The position numbers and the translations under genes were made by a program. From assembly GCA_965153455.1 (NCBI GenBank), contig OZ234497.1, forward strand, positions 18,035,872 through 18,099,871: a stretch of 64,000 nt of DNA, written 5' to 3'. The notes under the pieces were generated by a model. That model did no database searches. It had not been told where the DNA came from and worked only from the letters and a program-made list of their open reading frames with translations. The stretch is from Sphagnum compactum (lineage: Eukaryota > Bryophyta > Sphagnopsida > Sphagnales). Within the stretch, counting starts at the first letter, position 1, and the number at the start of each line of letters is the position of its first letter. Below, piece after piece: positions 54,283-64,000 of the stretch.

Positions 54283-55256
54283 TTCACCCCCACCTTCGAA
54301 AGGTCTACATCCTTGTAAACGTAATGCACATGTCGCCCTTTTTATGGCAAGCCACACTATTTGCCACCTCGTCTACCTCAAGCATTTAGGAAAGTAGCTA
54401 GTTCTCAACTTAGGTAGTATTCGTGTCCCAAGTTTCATCATTTTAGATGCAAGAGGATTCTTAGACAATTTTTTTATTCATTTATATGTTGGTCCCCTAA
54501 ATCGCACCACACACCTTTCTTGAAGCTTCTCTTGCCAAGTACAATCCCCTTATTTGGGCCCCCTCAAAACACTTGAGGGTTAAGTTTCATGCCTAGGCAT
54601 GTTCTCTCAATGACCCTAGCCACGTTAAGGTATGACTATAAAACACACCAACAAATAATGTCGATTTGGGCTTAGCCAAGTCAAGCCCCCTTTGCCTTAA
54701 AAAGACATGGTTTGTGACTCCATGCATTGGAAACCTTGTTCCCATAACTTATTTTTATTTCGAGGGCATGCCATTTAATGTGCGTGCATCATTAACCTAA
54801 TCTCACCTTATTAAGCCCTTAGAAGTTTTTTTTTCGAGTTCAACTCCTTAGCTCCATTTCCATTGGTTATCATCACTTCAACTTAACCCTCACTTACTTT
54901 TTCCATGGTCGAATTCATTTCATATATCTTGACCTCAAACTAACTACCAACTTGTCTTAGCTTCAATTTAAATATATGTCCATTCTTTTAGGTTTTGCTC
55001 TCACCCCTTGCTTTCTATTGGTTCATGTCCTCATCAACATTTATGCTGATGTATTGGACTTATGTTTATGCACTTTCCTATTGCCTATCTCGTGGCTAGG
55101 CTACTGCTCACACTCTTCAACCATTTCCAACAAATGGTTCAAATGAACGGCCTTCACCCACTGCAACTCTTTGGGAGTGGCATCCTTTCCACTTGACCAA
55201 ATATTACTTGCCAATTTTCCTAGTTTGCCTTACGGTTAAGATGCACTCCACTTCCC

Positions 55257-55956
55257 CTATGAGCTTATGTTCAATGAGGTCGAATCTTGGGTGATAGGCC
55301 TATTTTTTATCCTTCCTCTTCTTGTCTCATGAACTGGTTTCAACTTGGACACATGGAAGGGTGGGTGGGCTACCAACGTCGTTGAAAGCTGCAAAATACT
55401 TACATCAAGTTGGGGTTTACGAATGATTTTATAAGGACCCGCATACTTTGGAACGTACCTATTTGCCAAAGTTTCGGGCATTTTAAAATCCTTTATGTTT
55501 AACCACATTAGGTCCCCATTTCGAATTATATGTGCTTTCGCAACTTGTTGGCTTATTTTTCATAATTCGCCTACACCTTTTCTAAGAGCTTGATGGCCCC
55601 TTTTTCCTCTGTTCATGTTCTTTCGCCATCTCTTCAACATCTTTGCTACCTTCATGGTGAGTGTTTCTTATTTAAAGAATGGCTAGATCCATGGGTTTTT
55701 TGCTTCAACTCCCAAGGCCAACTCAAAGGGACTCATTTTTGTGGTTGAATGTTTGTGGAATTGTAGAAAATTCTGCCAAACCTAGATGCTCGCCCCAATC
55801 CTTATGATCATCGATGATATAATTATGGAGTTATTGATTCAATATCTTCTTCATTTTTTATGTTTGGCCATCAGTTTGGGATGGAAAACAGTGTTAAACT
55901 TTAACTTCGTACCCGCCTTTTTCATTAACAGTGTCCAAAATGCCAACGTGAATTTT
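55257..55956 (-). pseudogene. Ty3/gypsy integrase remnant
   Basis: The minus strand shows, across several frames, KAGTKLKFNTVFHP, a DDHKDWGEHLGLAEF-like run, MSPFELALG and, in the last open frame (55508-55257), WLNIKDFKMPETLANRYVPK and HPPFHVSKLKP. These are the integrase core end and the C-terminal GPF/Y-type region of gypsy integrases. Stops and frame changes show decay; no chromodomain is evident. Confidence 0.85.
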
Positions 55957-56463
55957 TGTCGCAACCCCACTTTGTCCAAGTGTGGGGGTGAAGCCCAACA
56001 CTTGGAAAAGTTGGAGGTTTTGGAGTCCTCTGGGACTCCCGAATGTTTAGAGCTCAACAGCAAGGCCCAAAACACCTCGCATTGCGGTGTTCTTGGTGTC
56101 ATTGGAAAGGTCTTGAAACGTAGATATCGAAAATGGCCTCGCATTGGCCATTCGGACATCTATAGCCCAAGTTATGGGCAAAAGAAGGGCCGGGAGTCAA
56201 ACTGGCAGTTTGACTCCCGACCACTAAAAGTCAGGAATCGACCCTTTCCCGACGTCGCCTGAGGGAGTGCGACATAGCGTTGGAAAGATTTCGACAAGGG
56301 CTACAACTTTGGTTCAGACCTCGTCGCGATCGGACTCCGGAGGCGGGAGTTATGGCAGCTTAAAGTTCCGGGAGTCTCGCCAGGACAGTTTTGGGACTCC
56401 ATTTCGGGAGTCCCAACAAAATGTGCCATTTGGATGTAGCTTCCGTGGCGAGCTGCAGGGTGA
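55957..56463 (+). repeat. LTR fragment, family B (TGTCGCAACC...), 3' truncated
   Basis: Starts TGTCGCAACCCC and shares with the 57.6-kb LTR the phrases CATTGGAAAGGTCTTGAA-like, AAGTTATGG(G/C)CAAAAGAAGG, TTTGACTCCCGACCACTAAA and GGAATCGACCC. It is a diverged copy. It ends where the LINE 3' end begins (about 56464), so the LINE probably inserted into it, though a matching LTR remainder would lie outside the window. Confidence 0.75.
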
Positions 56464-57645
56464 ACCCCTTACGGGGAGGGAGGCAACAGCCCCATCAAAC
56501 ATTAGAATAAGTAAGGAAGTACAAGGGGGGGAGGTAATGCCACCTGATGGTGGCATTGTCCGTCCCGAGAATGTTCATATGCAGCCATTCTTTTCTAAAG
56601 GCTAGCTCAATTCTACTCTGAATATCCGGGTCCTTGGCCGGACGGTGAGATCTAATGGCCTTCCAGGTGGCCATACCGACCTCCACCGTCGCCACCCAGG
56701 CGTTGATCAGAACTTTGCGAAGGGAATATTGATCATCGAAGTGTTTCCTACATCTTTCCGACCAAAGGTGGTAGAGGATGAAACTACGGAGGATGTCTAA
56801 AGGCTGGCGGGGGTAAGTGAAGCCGCCGGTGTGGTATGCGAGGAGGTCGGGGGGGTCGTCTTCGTGTTCCGAGACGATTTCTCCGAGGAGCACGAAAGGC
56901 CAGGTAGAGGCAAAGTTCTGGTTGGAATTCCATTCGGCCCAAATTCGTTCGTAAGCTTTCCAAGCGATTTGGGCCCTTGGACAGTCGAGGAGGCAGTGCT
57001 GCGGGGTCTCTTCAGCGCCCGAGCTGCATACTTTGCATTGAGGGGGGAGCCCCATGATTTTTAGCCAGGATCCGACTGGAAGGCCCTGGTTGAAGGTGAG
57101 CCATATGAGGGTGCTCACTTTTCTTGGGCGGGCGCTATGCCAAATTCTGGCGATGGCTTGCTGAGTTGAGGTGTTCCGAAGGTTGAGGCCTTGGATGAAG
57201 GTGATCATGTTCGGGGTGTGCGAGGAACTCTGCGCGTTGATGTATCCTCTTTTGGCGGTGTAGCCGAAGAAGGGCGCGTCCCCTAACGGCGGGGAGGTCC
57301 GCCAATGCCACTCCCCTGGATCCCAGGGGAGATCTTGGATAAAGCCGGTCTCAAAAATCCAGAAGATTGGGGTCTTCTTGCTGGGTGTCTTTAGCTCCTT
57401 GGCGATTTTGAAGGGAGCTCCGTGGCTCTCTTGCGATAAAATTCTGACCGGAAGGAGGTTGCCAGTGGCGATGGTGATCACCTGATTGGTGGAGGCTTGG
57501 ATGCGTCCGCTGTGAGCGATTCTTTTGAATTCGATGGCTTTGGCTTGGCCCGGGGATGCGTTGAGCACGAAATAAATCCAGTCGAGGGGAGTTCCTGAGG
57601 AGGGGGTGGGGTTGCTTATCCAGTCTCCTTCCTTCGGAACGTTTG

Positions 57646-58747
57646 TGTCGCAACCCTAGCCTTTGGCTTGCGACCAAGGCAAGGGGGTTGTGAGGTTGCG
57701 GGCCTAGTAGTAGACCCGGGAGGCACATCACATGCTCCCGGGAGTGCAAGGAGTGCAAAGAGTCCAGAGAGTGTGAGGGAGTGAACCCTCACACTCCCAA
57801 ATGAACTCCCACGTTGGGAGTTGGTGAGAGTGGAGTCCCAAAAGGACTCCCGAAACTTCAGAGAGCGTTTTGAGGGGTCAAAACTCAATGGCTTGTTGCG
57901 CTCTTTATATCAATGGAAAGCTCTTGAAGTGTAGATGTCCAAAATGGGCTCTCATTGCTCATTTGGACATCTGAAACACAAGTTATGGCCAAAAGAAGGC
58001 CCGGGAGTCGAATTCCCGAGAGTCGTCCCGTTTTGACTCCCGACCACTAAAAGTCGGGAATCGACCCGAAATACTTGGCTGCAGAAAACGTGCGACATAC
58101 CGTTGGAAAGGTCTCGACGAGACCTACAACTTGGCTTTAGACAGCGAGTCAATCGGAGGTCTTCTCCGAAAGTTATGAAGCTTCAAAGTCGCGAGAGTCC
58201 CGAAGTTGCGCGATTTCGAGACTCCCACGCGGGAGTCCCGGGAGTCCCGGGACAAAAAGGCCATTTGGATGCCACCCCCGCGGCGAGTCACAGAGTATAC
58301 TATAAGGGGGAAGTGGTTGGCTTCCCCAAGGGGGAAGGTGCTGGCTTCCCCACCAAAGGGAGTGAGGTGGTGGCTTACTCCTGAGCCCGGAGTGTGTGTG
58401 TGTTCAAAGTGAGTCCGAGTTCACCTGTGGCTTGTCCCAACACCAAAAGGATTCAACATGAGTCCCAAGGGGGAAGGTGATGGCTTCCCCAAGGTCCGGG
58501 CCGTGGCTCTTCCTAGCACCAAAGGTGCTCCAACTTTGGACTAACCACTTGGAGTGGTTCATGGAGGGTCCGTGTGAGTGAGTCAAGCTTGTCCACTCTT
58601 CCTAGTCTTTCCCGGGGCTTCTAGCACACCCCCCTCACCCCTTTTCCAGTGCTAGAAGTCGAGATCGTGCCCCAGGTTCAAACCGCTTCCGCATTGCCGC
58701 ATACTTGGACCCTCGAGTGGGTCCACAAGGAACTTGGGAGCGCGACA
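57646..58747 (+). repeat. Family-B LTR, plus orientation
   Basis: 1102 bp from TGTCGCAACCCTAGCC to GGGAGCGCGACA, with the terminal inverted repeat TGTCGC...GCGACA. It is followed after TT by the primer binding site. Rich in GGGAGTC/GACTCCC motifs. Confidence 0.85.
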
Positions 58748-58749
58748 TT

Positions 58750-58761
58750 TGGTATCAGAGC
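58750..58761 (+). promoter_or_regulatory. Primer binding site TGGTATCAGAGC
   Basis: Twelve bases complementary to the 3' end of plant initiator tRNA-Met (established for many plant LTR elements), 2 nt after the LTR end. Confidence 0.9.
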
Positions 58762-58900
58762 TCGGGGAGAGCTCGATCCACTTATTTGAGAGGGCAAGAC
58801 ACCTCAAAAGGGGAAAAACCCAAACAATTCCAAGGCTCGAGTTTTAAACCCAAAGGAAATTTTGTCAAGAAAGGGGCTCCTTTCAAAGGGAGCCAACCCA
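58762..58900 (+). other. Short internal remnant after the PBS
   Basis: One frame is open through GEKPKQFQGSSFKPKGNFVK, a Lys/Gly/Pro-rich run resembling the linker before the zinc knuckle of gypsy Gag. This is a suggestion only; the rest of Gag is absent. Confidence 0.35.
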
Positions 58901-58990
58901 AGTGACGCGCTCTGATACCAAGTGACGCGCTCTGATACCAAATGACGCGCTCTGATACCAAGTGACGCGCTCTGATACCAAGTGACGCGC
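58901..58990 (-). repeat. Tandem 20-bp array of PBS-like units
   Basis: Four and a half units of AAGTGACGCGCTCTGATACC. On the minus strand each gives TTGGTATCAGAGCGCGTCAC, that is, an LTR 3' end (GCGTCA) plus a PBS repeated head to tail. Confidence 0.95.
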
Positions 58991-60123
58991 TCCCAAGTTC
59001 CTTGTAGACCCACTCGAGGGTCCAAGTATGCGGCAATGCGGAAGCGATTGGAACTTGGAGCCGCTCCCTAGCTCACAACACTTGGAGGGGTAGAGGGGCG
59101 TGTTGGAGCTCCGGGATGGGACTAGGAAGAATTGACAAGCTTATTCACTCACACGGCCTTGCACGAAACCCTCATGAAGTGGTTAGTGCATAGTTGAAGC
59201 ACCTTTGGTGCTAAGAAGAGCCACGGGCAACCTTAGACTCACTTGATTCACCTCGGCCCGGACTTGGGGAAGCCACCACTTTCCCCCTTGGGACTCATGT
59301 TGAATCCTTTTGGTGTTGGGACAAGCCACGGGTGAACTCGGACTCACTTTGAACACACACACACTCCGAGCTTAGGAGTAAGCCACCACCTCACTCCCTT
59401 TGGTGGGGAAGCCAGCACCTTCCCCCTTGGGGAAGCCAACCACTTCCCCCTTATAGTATACTCTGTGACTCGCCGCGGGGGTGGCATCCAAATGGCCTTT
59501 TTGTCCCGGGACTCCTGGGACTCCCGCGTGGGAGTCCCGCGTGGGAGTCCCGAAATCGCGCAACTTCGGGACTCCCGCGACTTTGAAGCTTCATAACTTT
59601 CGGAGAAGACCTCCGATTGACTCGCTGTCTGAAGCCAAGTTGTAGGTCTCGTCGAGACCTTTCCAACGGTATGTTGCACGTTCTCTGCAGCCAAGTATTC
59701 CGGGTCGATTCCCGACTTTTAGTGGTCGGGAGTCAAAACTGGACGACTCTCGGGAATTCGACTCCCGGGCCTTCTTTTGGCCATAACTTGTGTTTCAGAT
59801 GTCCAAATGAACAATGCGAGCCCATTTTAGACATCTACACTTCAAGAGCTTTCCATTGATATAAAGAGTGCAACAAGCCATTGAGTTTTGACCCCTCAAA
59901 ACGCTCTCTGAAGTTTCGGGAGTCCTTTTGGGACTCCACTCTCACCAACTCCCAACGTGGGAGTTCACTTGGGAGTGTGAGGGTTCACTCCCTCACACTC
60001 TCTGGACTCTTTGCACTCCTTGCACTCCCGGGAGCATGTGATGTGCCTCCCGGGTCTACTACTAGGCCCGCAACCTCACAACCCCCTTGCCTTGGTCGCA
60101 AGCCAAAGGCTAGGGTTGCGACA
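58983..60123 (-). repeat. Family-B LTR, minus orientation
   Basis: 1141 bp reading, on the minus strand, from TGTCGCAACCCTAGCC to GGGAGCGCGTCA. It is a near copy of the plus LTR at 57646-58747, with small insertions, deletions and substitutions. Confidence 0.85.
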
Positions 60124-60135
60124 CCCTCCCCCACT
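60124..60135 (-). promoter_or_regulatory. Polypurine tract of the minus-orientation LTR
   Basis: The minus strand reads AGTGGGGGAGGG directly before TGTCGC. This marks the adjoining LTR as a 3' LTR. Confidence 0.8.
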
Positions 60136-60190
60136 AGAAGAAGAGGTCAATGTCCTCATTGACACTTAGAGTTTTCTCTCTCTCACAATT

Positions 60191-60290
60191 GCACTCCCGA
60201 GAGCATGCGATGTGACTCCCGGGTCTACTATTAGGCTTGCACCTTGTAACCCCCTTGCCTTGGCCTTGAGCCAAGGCTAGGGTTGCGACA
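60191..60290 (-). repeat. Head fragment of a third family-B LTR
   Basis: The minus strand begins TGTCGCAACCCTAGCCTTGG and follows the LTR for about 100 bp, but with many more differences than the two long LTRs show between themselves. Confidence 0.75.
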
Positions 60291-63200
60291 GTTTGAGCTT
60301 TCAGCCAGGCGCCAAGGGATGCTAGCGATGATAGTTTCTTTGCATTGCTTGTTCGAAATATGATAGCTCATTCCGAGCTCTCCGAGGCTTTTCCAGGTTT
60401 GAGCGTCCGGGTTCCAGAGATCCTTTGTTCGGGAACAGCCGGCTTTCGCGAAGGCGCTCCCGTCCCTCGATCCCCCCAGGCCTAGCGGAGTTCCACTTTC
60501 GTTTAGAATTAGAGGGTTGCCGAATATTGGTTGCCTGTAGATTTCCGTGATGTTGGACGGTTCCGCCTTGTTTAGTCCTGACCTCACCTTCATCCAAGCT
60601 CCAATTATGCTCTTCCATATTGAGCACGGAATCCTTTTGACCTTTGGCGCGGCGAAGATCCAATTGACGTCCGGGATACTGGGTCCCTTGCTGTGGACGG
60701 GAAGCCGTATCTGATCGGCCTTGTGTCGGATGAGTTCTTTCCAAGGCTCTCCTCCCGGGGAGAGCCCTCTGATCAGCAATTTGGCCAGGAGGGCCTCGGA
60801 TTGGGCCTTGGGATCAATGATCCCAAGCCCCCCTTGGGTGGTCGGGAGCGTCAACATGTCCCATTTGACTTTGGCACGTGCTGGCGCGTCCTTTCCCCCC
60901 ATATGAAGTTCCTCACTACCCTTCTGATCTGCGTGGTCATACGTGGGTTGGGGTTCCAACACGCGGCGATGTACCACATGGAGGCCAGAAGGACCTGGTT
61001 GGCAACCAGGGTCCTTCCGGCCAGGGACTGTTGGTTATGGCTCCAGTTTATTAGTTTGCTTTTTAGGGCCGCCATCATCTTGTCGAAATTCGCCTCTGGG
61101 GTGAGATGGGAGCCTACTTGAACTCCGAGGTATCTAATGCCTTCCCCGTCCGGAACCCATTTGAGTCCTACGTCGGTTCCCCATTGCCAGGTCCGCTCTT
61201 TCTTGCTTGCCCAAATGGCCGCCGACTTGTGCCAATTAACTTTTGCGCCTGAGGCCGAGCCTTTAGGACCCTTTGAGCCTTGTCTAAATTGGCGGGGGTC
61301 CCTTTGAGATAAAAGGTCGTGTCATCCGCAAAGGTCTGGTCCCTAATGAGGCCGCCCTTTGGGAGGGAGAGGCCTTCTACCTCATAATTAGGGTCGGCCA
61401 GCAAGTAACCCAATACGTCCGTGGCGAGAATAAATAGATAAGGTGCCAATGGGCATCCTTGTCTCACTGATCTGGCCAGCTGGAAGACCGGCCCTAGCTC
61501 TCCATTCATTTTGATGGATGAAGTTGCTTCTTTGTAGAGCGATCTCACCCAACAGATCTAAGTGTCGCCGAATCCGAGCTTTTCTAGTGCGGTGAACAGA
61601 AAATTCCATTCGATCCGGTCAAATGCCTTCTCGAAATCTAGTAGAAGGAGGACTAAATCTTGGTTGCTTTCTTCGGCCTAGCCTAGCGCCTCTTGCGCCA
61701 TGAAGACGTTGTCCAGGATTGATCTCCCTTCCACAAAGCCAGTTTGGTTGGGTCTGATGATGTTCGGGAGGGCCGCTTGAAGTCTTCCGGCGAGAATCTT
61801 GGCTAGAATTTTGTAAACGCTACCTAGGAGCGTTATAGGCCTCCAGTTGTTAAGTCTGGAGCGGTCCCCAAATTTCGGAATAAGAGTGATGACCCCTTTG
61901 TTGATGAATTGTGAGGTGGCACCCTCGCTGAGCATTGCCGTGAATGCTTGTAAGAGGTCCGGTGCGACCTCTTGTTCATATTCATGGAAAAATTCCATGG
62001 GTATGCCATTGTGGCCCGGCGCTTTGCCTTTCGGCAAGGCTCGGATGGCCCTGTGCACCTCCTCAAGCGAGAGTCGACTGATGAGGCTTGCGTTCACATC
62101 TCCTGAGACCTTGTTTGGGACGCTTTGCCAGCACATCTCTTGGGCCTCGGCGGTACCGGCGTTGCTGGCTTCCGAGGTGTAAAGCCGAGAATAGAAGTTT
62201 GTGACGTGGTGGGTAAGGTCTAGTTGACCCGTGACGGTGCCCATGTCGGATATTAGTTCCCTCATCAGGGTTTTCTTTGTTCCTATGCGATGGAAATCAA
62301 AGAAGGTTTTAGAGCACGTGTCACCGTACCTAAGCCAGGTGGCTGCAGTGAGGTGCCGGTTGCGTGCCACGGATGCTTGGAAGAATTCCGCCAGCTTCCC
62401 TTGATCGTCCGATAGTATGCCTCTTACTTCCACGTTGGTGGGATCTTTTTGGAGCTCTATTTCCGCCAGCTGGATCTTCTTTGCGCACGTCCTGACGCAT
62501 GTCCCATGGGCACGTCTCTTTTCTTTAGCCAAGCGCGTGTTGCATTTGTTTACTCTACCCATTGCCGCTTCTAGCCATTCTGCCCAGTCTCGACCGTTGG
62601 TGGGGTGCGGCGAGTCGCCGAACCAAGCGTTTAACAGCTCGATTTTGTGATTCTCCTCGCTTAGCAAGGTTGCATCAAAGAAGCGCGAGGGGTTGATTGT
62701 AGGGGGATGGAGGCCCCAAATTGTGATTATGAGCGGTGAGTGATCTGAGAGTTTCCTGATGGAGGCCGCGGCGTCTATCCTGCCCCCTCTTTCCTCAACG
62801 TCCTGAGATACTAGAAATTTGTCTATCCTGGACACGGCCGAGTGGGCCCCCGATCTGCCATTATCAAAGGTGTAATTCTTCTTTGACATCTTCCTGAAGC
62901 TGTCCATCCTCCAGGCATTCGCCAGACCATAGCGTAGTGTCATTTGGTGCCAAGAGGCAGCTTCGCGCCTATGAATTTGCCTTTCGCCGGATACTCCCCG
63001 TCGGGTGGTTTCTTCAAGGTGGTTGAAGTCTCCTCCCACTACTACGTGGTCCGCGGTGAAGTCCACCTGAGTGATACTTTGCCAAAGAGGGGCCCTATCA
63101 CTTGAGGAACGCTGAACGTAAACGTTGATTATGGTTAAGGTTCCCCCCTCTGGAGATTGGAGCGAGACGTATTGGGCACGTCCTTCCATTAATGTGCCAT

Positions 63201-63487
63201 GATCTTTTATTAGCGGGGTGGTCGCTCTATCGACTAGGATTGCCGTCCCGGCACTAATTCTTTGCGAGCATCCCATGGGGATGCCCTCATTCCACAACGC
63301 GGTACCTTTCCAGGACTCCAGCCCCTTTGCAACTTTCTAGATACCTTCTTTTCCTAGGTGATGCTCTTGGATTAGGAGGACTTGTGGGAGGGAGGAGAGC
63401 ACGGCGATCCACGCCTTGATCTCCTTTGGTTTGGGTGAGTCCCCCCTCAGTCCCCTGACGTTGAGAGAGGCCAACGTGAGAGGTTTT

Positions 63488-64000
63488 TCAAACATATGTG
63501 AGACGATTTCGGGCGGCCTTGGGGCCGATCGATCCCGGTTCTTTTGATGCGTCTCTTTCCGGGCTCTCTTGGGAGCCGTCTTCTATTTCTTGGTCCGGAT
63601 TAGCGGGGCCGTCGTTGTTCACCCGCGGCGGGTCCAGAAAGTTGAGGTTGAGCTTGGTGTAGCGCTTTTTTTTCGTCGCCTGGGGCGATGCTTGAATGCT
63701 GGCTGAGCGATTTTTGATTTCCTGGTGCTCCGATATCACCACTTCAGTCTTCATTAGCAGATTGTGTGCTTGAGCTGAGAATTCCATCTCGTTGCTCATT
63801 CCTTGTGTGTTATCAAGAACTTTCCAGTGCAAGTGGCGTTTATTTTGGATGCTGAGAGCACTGGATCCGGAGTCGATGTGAGCTAGGATAGTGCATTCCG
63901 TCCCACCTCTACTTGACTCCATTTGCCAGCTCCATTCGAGCTGAGGACGGTCCCTGAGCGTCAGCCTGTATCTTAATATTTTCTCTTCCAACTCCGTTTC
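63488..64000 (-). CDS. LINE ORF1 (nucleic-acid-binding protein), C-terminal part
   Basis: An open frame enters from the right edge of the window and ends with TGA at 63490-63488, giving about 170 residues. The C-terminal half is basic and polar (TKKKRYTKLNLNFLDPP, then an acidic stretch). By position it is the ORF1 product that coats LINE RNA. No zinc knuckle is visible in this part. Its stop overlaps the ORF2 start by 8 nt (ATGTTTGA). Confidence 0.7.
   Translation of the reverse strand, partial: ETELEEKILRYRLTLRDRPQLEWSWQMESSRGGTECTILAHIDSGSSALSIQNKRHLHWKVLDNTQGMSNEMEFSAQAHNLLMKTEVVISEHQEIKNRSASIQASPQATKKKRYTKLNLNFLDPPRVNNDGPANPDQEIEDGSQESPERDASKEPGSIGPKAARNRLTYV

Larger units (their letters stand above)
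53566..55956 (-). mobile_element. Truncated Ty3/gypsy retrotransposon (3' half)
   Basis: On the minus strand the order is integrase (55956 to 55257), about 960 bp of non-coding 3' region, a polypurine tract (54294-54283) and a 717-bp LTR (54282-53566). The 5' half is missing: an LTR of another family starts at 55957. Gag, protease and RT are not seen in the window. Confidence 0.8.
57646..60290. mobile_element. Inverted-LTR insertion (family B) inside the LINE
   Basis: A 2645-bp insertion flanked by the 5-bp direct repeat GTTTG (57641-57645, 60291-60295). Contents left to right: LTR in plus orientation, primer binding site and about 140 bp of internal sequence, a tandem array of PBS-like units, LTR in minus orientation, a polypurine tract with a short internal end, and a head fragment of a third, diverged LTR (minus). 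Both outer ends are the TGTCGC (U3) ends of LTRs, unlike a normal provirus-like copy with parallel LTRs. Confidence 0.85.
56495..63495 (-). pseudogene. LINE ORF2 (APE endonuclease, reverse transcriptase, zf-RVT), broken
   Basis: Starts at the ATG 63495-63493. The endonuclease shows SLNVRGLRGD and LIQEHHLGK (catalytic Asn and Glu), then VVVGGDFNHL and KLSDHSPLI. The RT follows: LPKGKAPGHNGIPMEFF, LIPKFGD, NWRPITLL, LLLLDFEKAFDRIEW, SVRQGCPLAPYLF and the catalytic FADDTTFYL. The C-terminal zinc-binding region has CKVC and HCLLDC (56495-57640). Damage: TAG at 63337-63339, 61678-61680 and 61558-61560, a frameshift near 61265 and one in the C6 run at 60895-60900, plus the LTR insertion. Excluding that insertion and one target-site copy rejoins the frame exactly, so ORF2 ran through this point before. 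Confidence 0.93.
56464..64000 (-). mobile_element. LINE (L1-type non-LTR retrotransposon), 5' end beyond the window
   Basis: The minus strand carries ORF1 (partial), then ORF2 with endonuclease, reverse transcriptase and zf-RVT regions, then a short 3' tail with no visible poly(A). It is interrupted by a 2645-bp LTR insertion (57646-60290). About 4.9 kb of LINE sequence is in view. ORF2 carries stops and frameshifts, so the copy is dead. Confidence 0.93.

Noticed and set aside
58901-58990. Regular 20-bp repeats as a CRISPR-like array
   Set aside because: The units are head to tail without spacers, in a plant retroelement, and contain a primer binding site.
57652-60162. Several 60-115 residue frames in the family-B LTRs
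   Set aside because: They occur in mirrored copies in both LTRs and follow the GGGAGTC repetition, with no known domain.
56831-62650. Plus-strand open frames across the LINE
   Set aside because: Antisense shadows of ORF2; the minus strand carries the conserved motifs.

Overview
The window is nuclear DNA from a land plant. It carries spliced plant-type genes with GT-AG introns, a 13-lipoxygenase and an OPDA-reductase-family flavoprotein, plant-type telomeric motifs (TTTAGGG/CCCTAAA), a plant LINE with a zf-RVT domain, Ty3/gypsy remnants and a tRNA-Met-type primer binding site (TGGTATCAGAGC). The species cannot be fixed from sequence alone. A non-seed plant or other repeat-rich genome is a guess. 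About 8 kb of 64 kb is host gene; the rest is AT-rich intergenic DNA full of decayed repeats.

Layout. (1) 0.2-5.8 kb, minus strand: a complete 10-exon lipoxygenase gene (906 codons; every junction GT-AG and frame-consistent), with a candidate TATA box near 6.39 kb and a poly(A) signal at 138-143. (2) 5.8-33.5 kb: gene-poor DNA with degenerate tandem repeats, long hairpins, MITE-like elements and a dead hAT transposase fragment (23.4 kb). (3) 33.56-37.5 kb: a modular, C/G-tract-rich block of nested inverted repeats built from a roughly 290-bp unit headed by GTGCATAATGCAC. (4) 39.6-42.5 kb, plus strand: an ORF made of four exact-length 45-bp repeats, then a 4-exon 12-oxophytodienoate reductase (OPR) gene whose third exon carries a +1 frameshift, then a degenerate telomere-like minisatellite at its 3' end. 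(5) 42.5-53.5 kb: intergenic DNA with one GC-richer exon candidate at 49.4-49.9 kb. (6) 53.57-64 kb: nested retroelements. A Ty3/gypsy remnant (minus; 717-bp LTR plus integrase) is cut by an LTR fragment of a second family (plus). That fragment abuts the 3' end of a LINE (minus), and the LINE is interrupted by a 2.6-kb insertion of inverted LTRs flanked by a 5-bp target duplication.

How the genes relate: 13-lipoxygenase makes 13-hydroperoxides of C18 fatty acids, the first step towards OPDA and jasmonate-type oxylipins. OPR-family enzymes reduce cyclopentenones or other enones at a later step. Finding both in about 42 kb is suggestive, but no allene oxide synthase or cyclase was seen between them, and the OPR reading frame is broken in this sequence.
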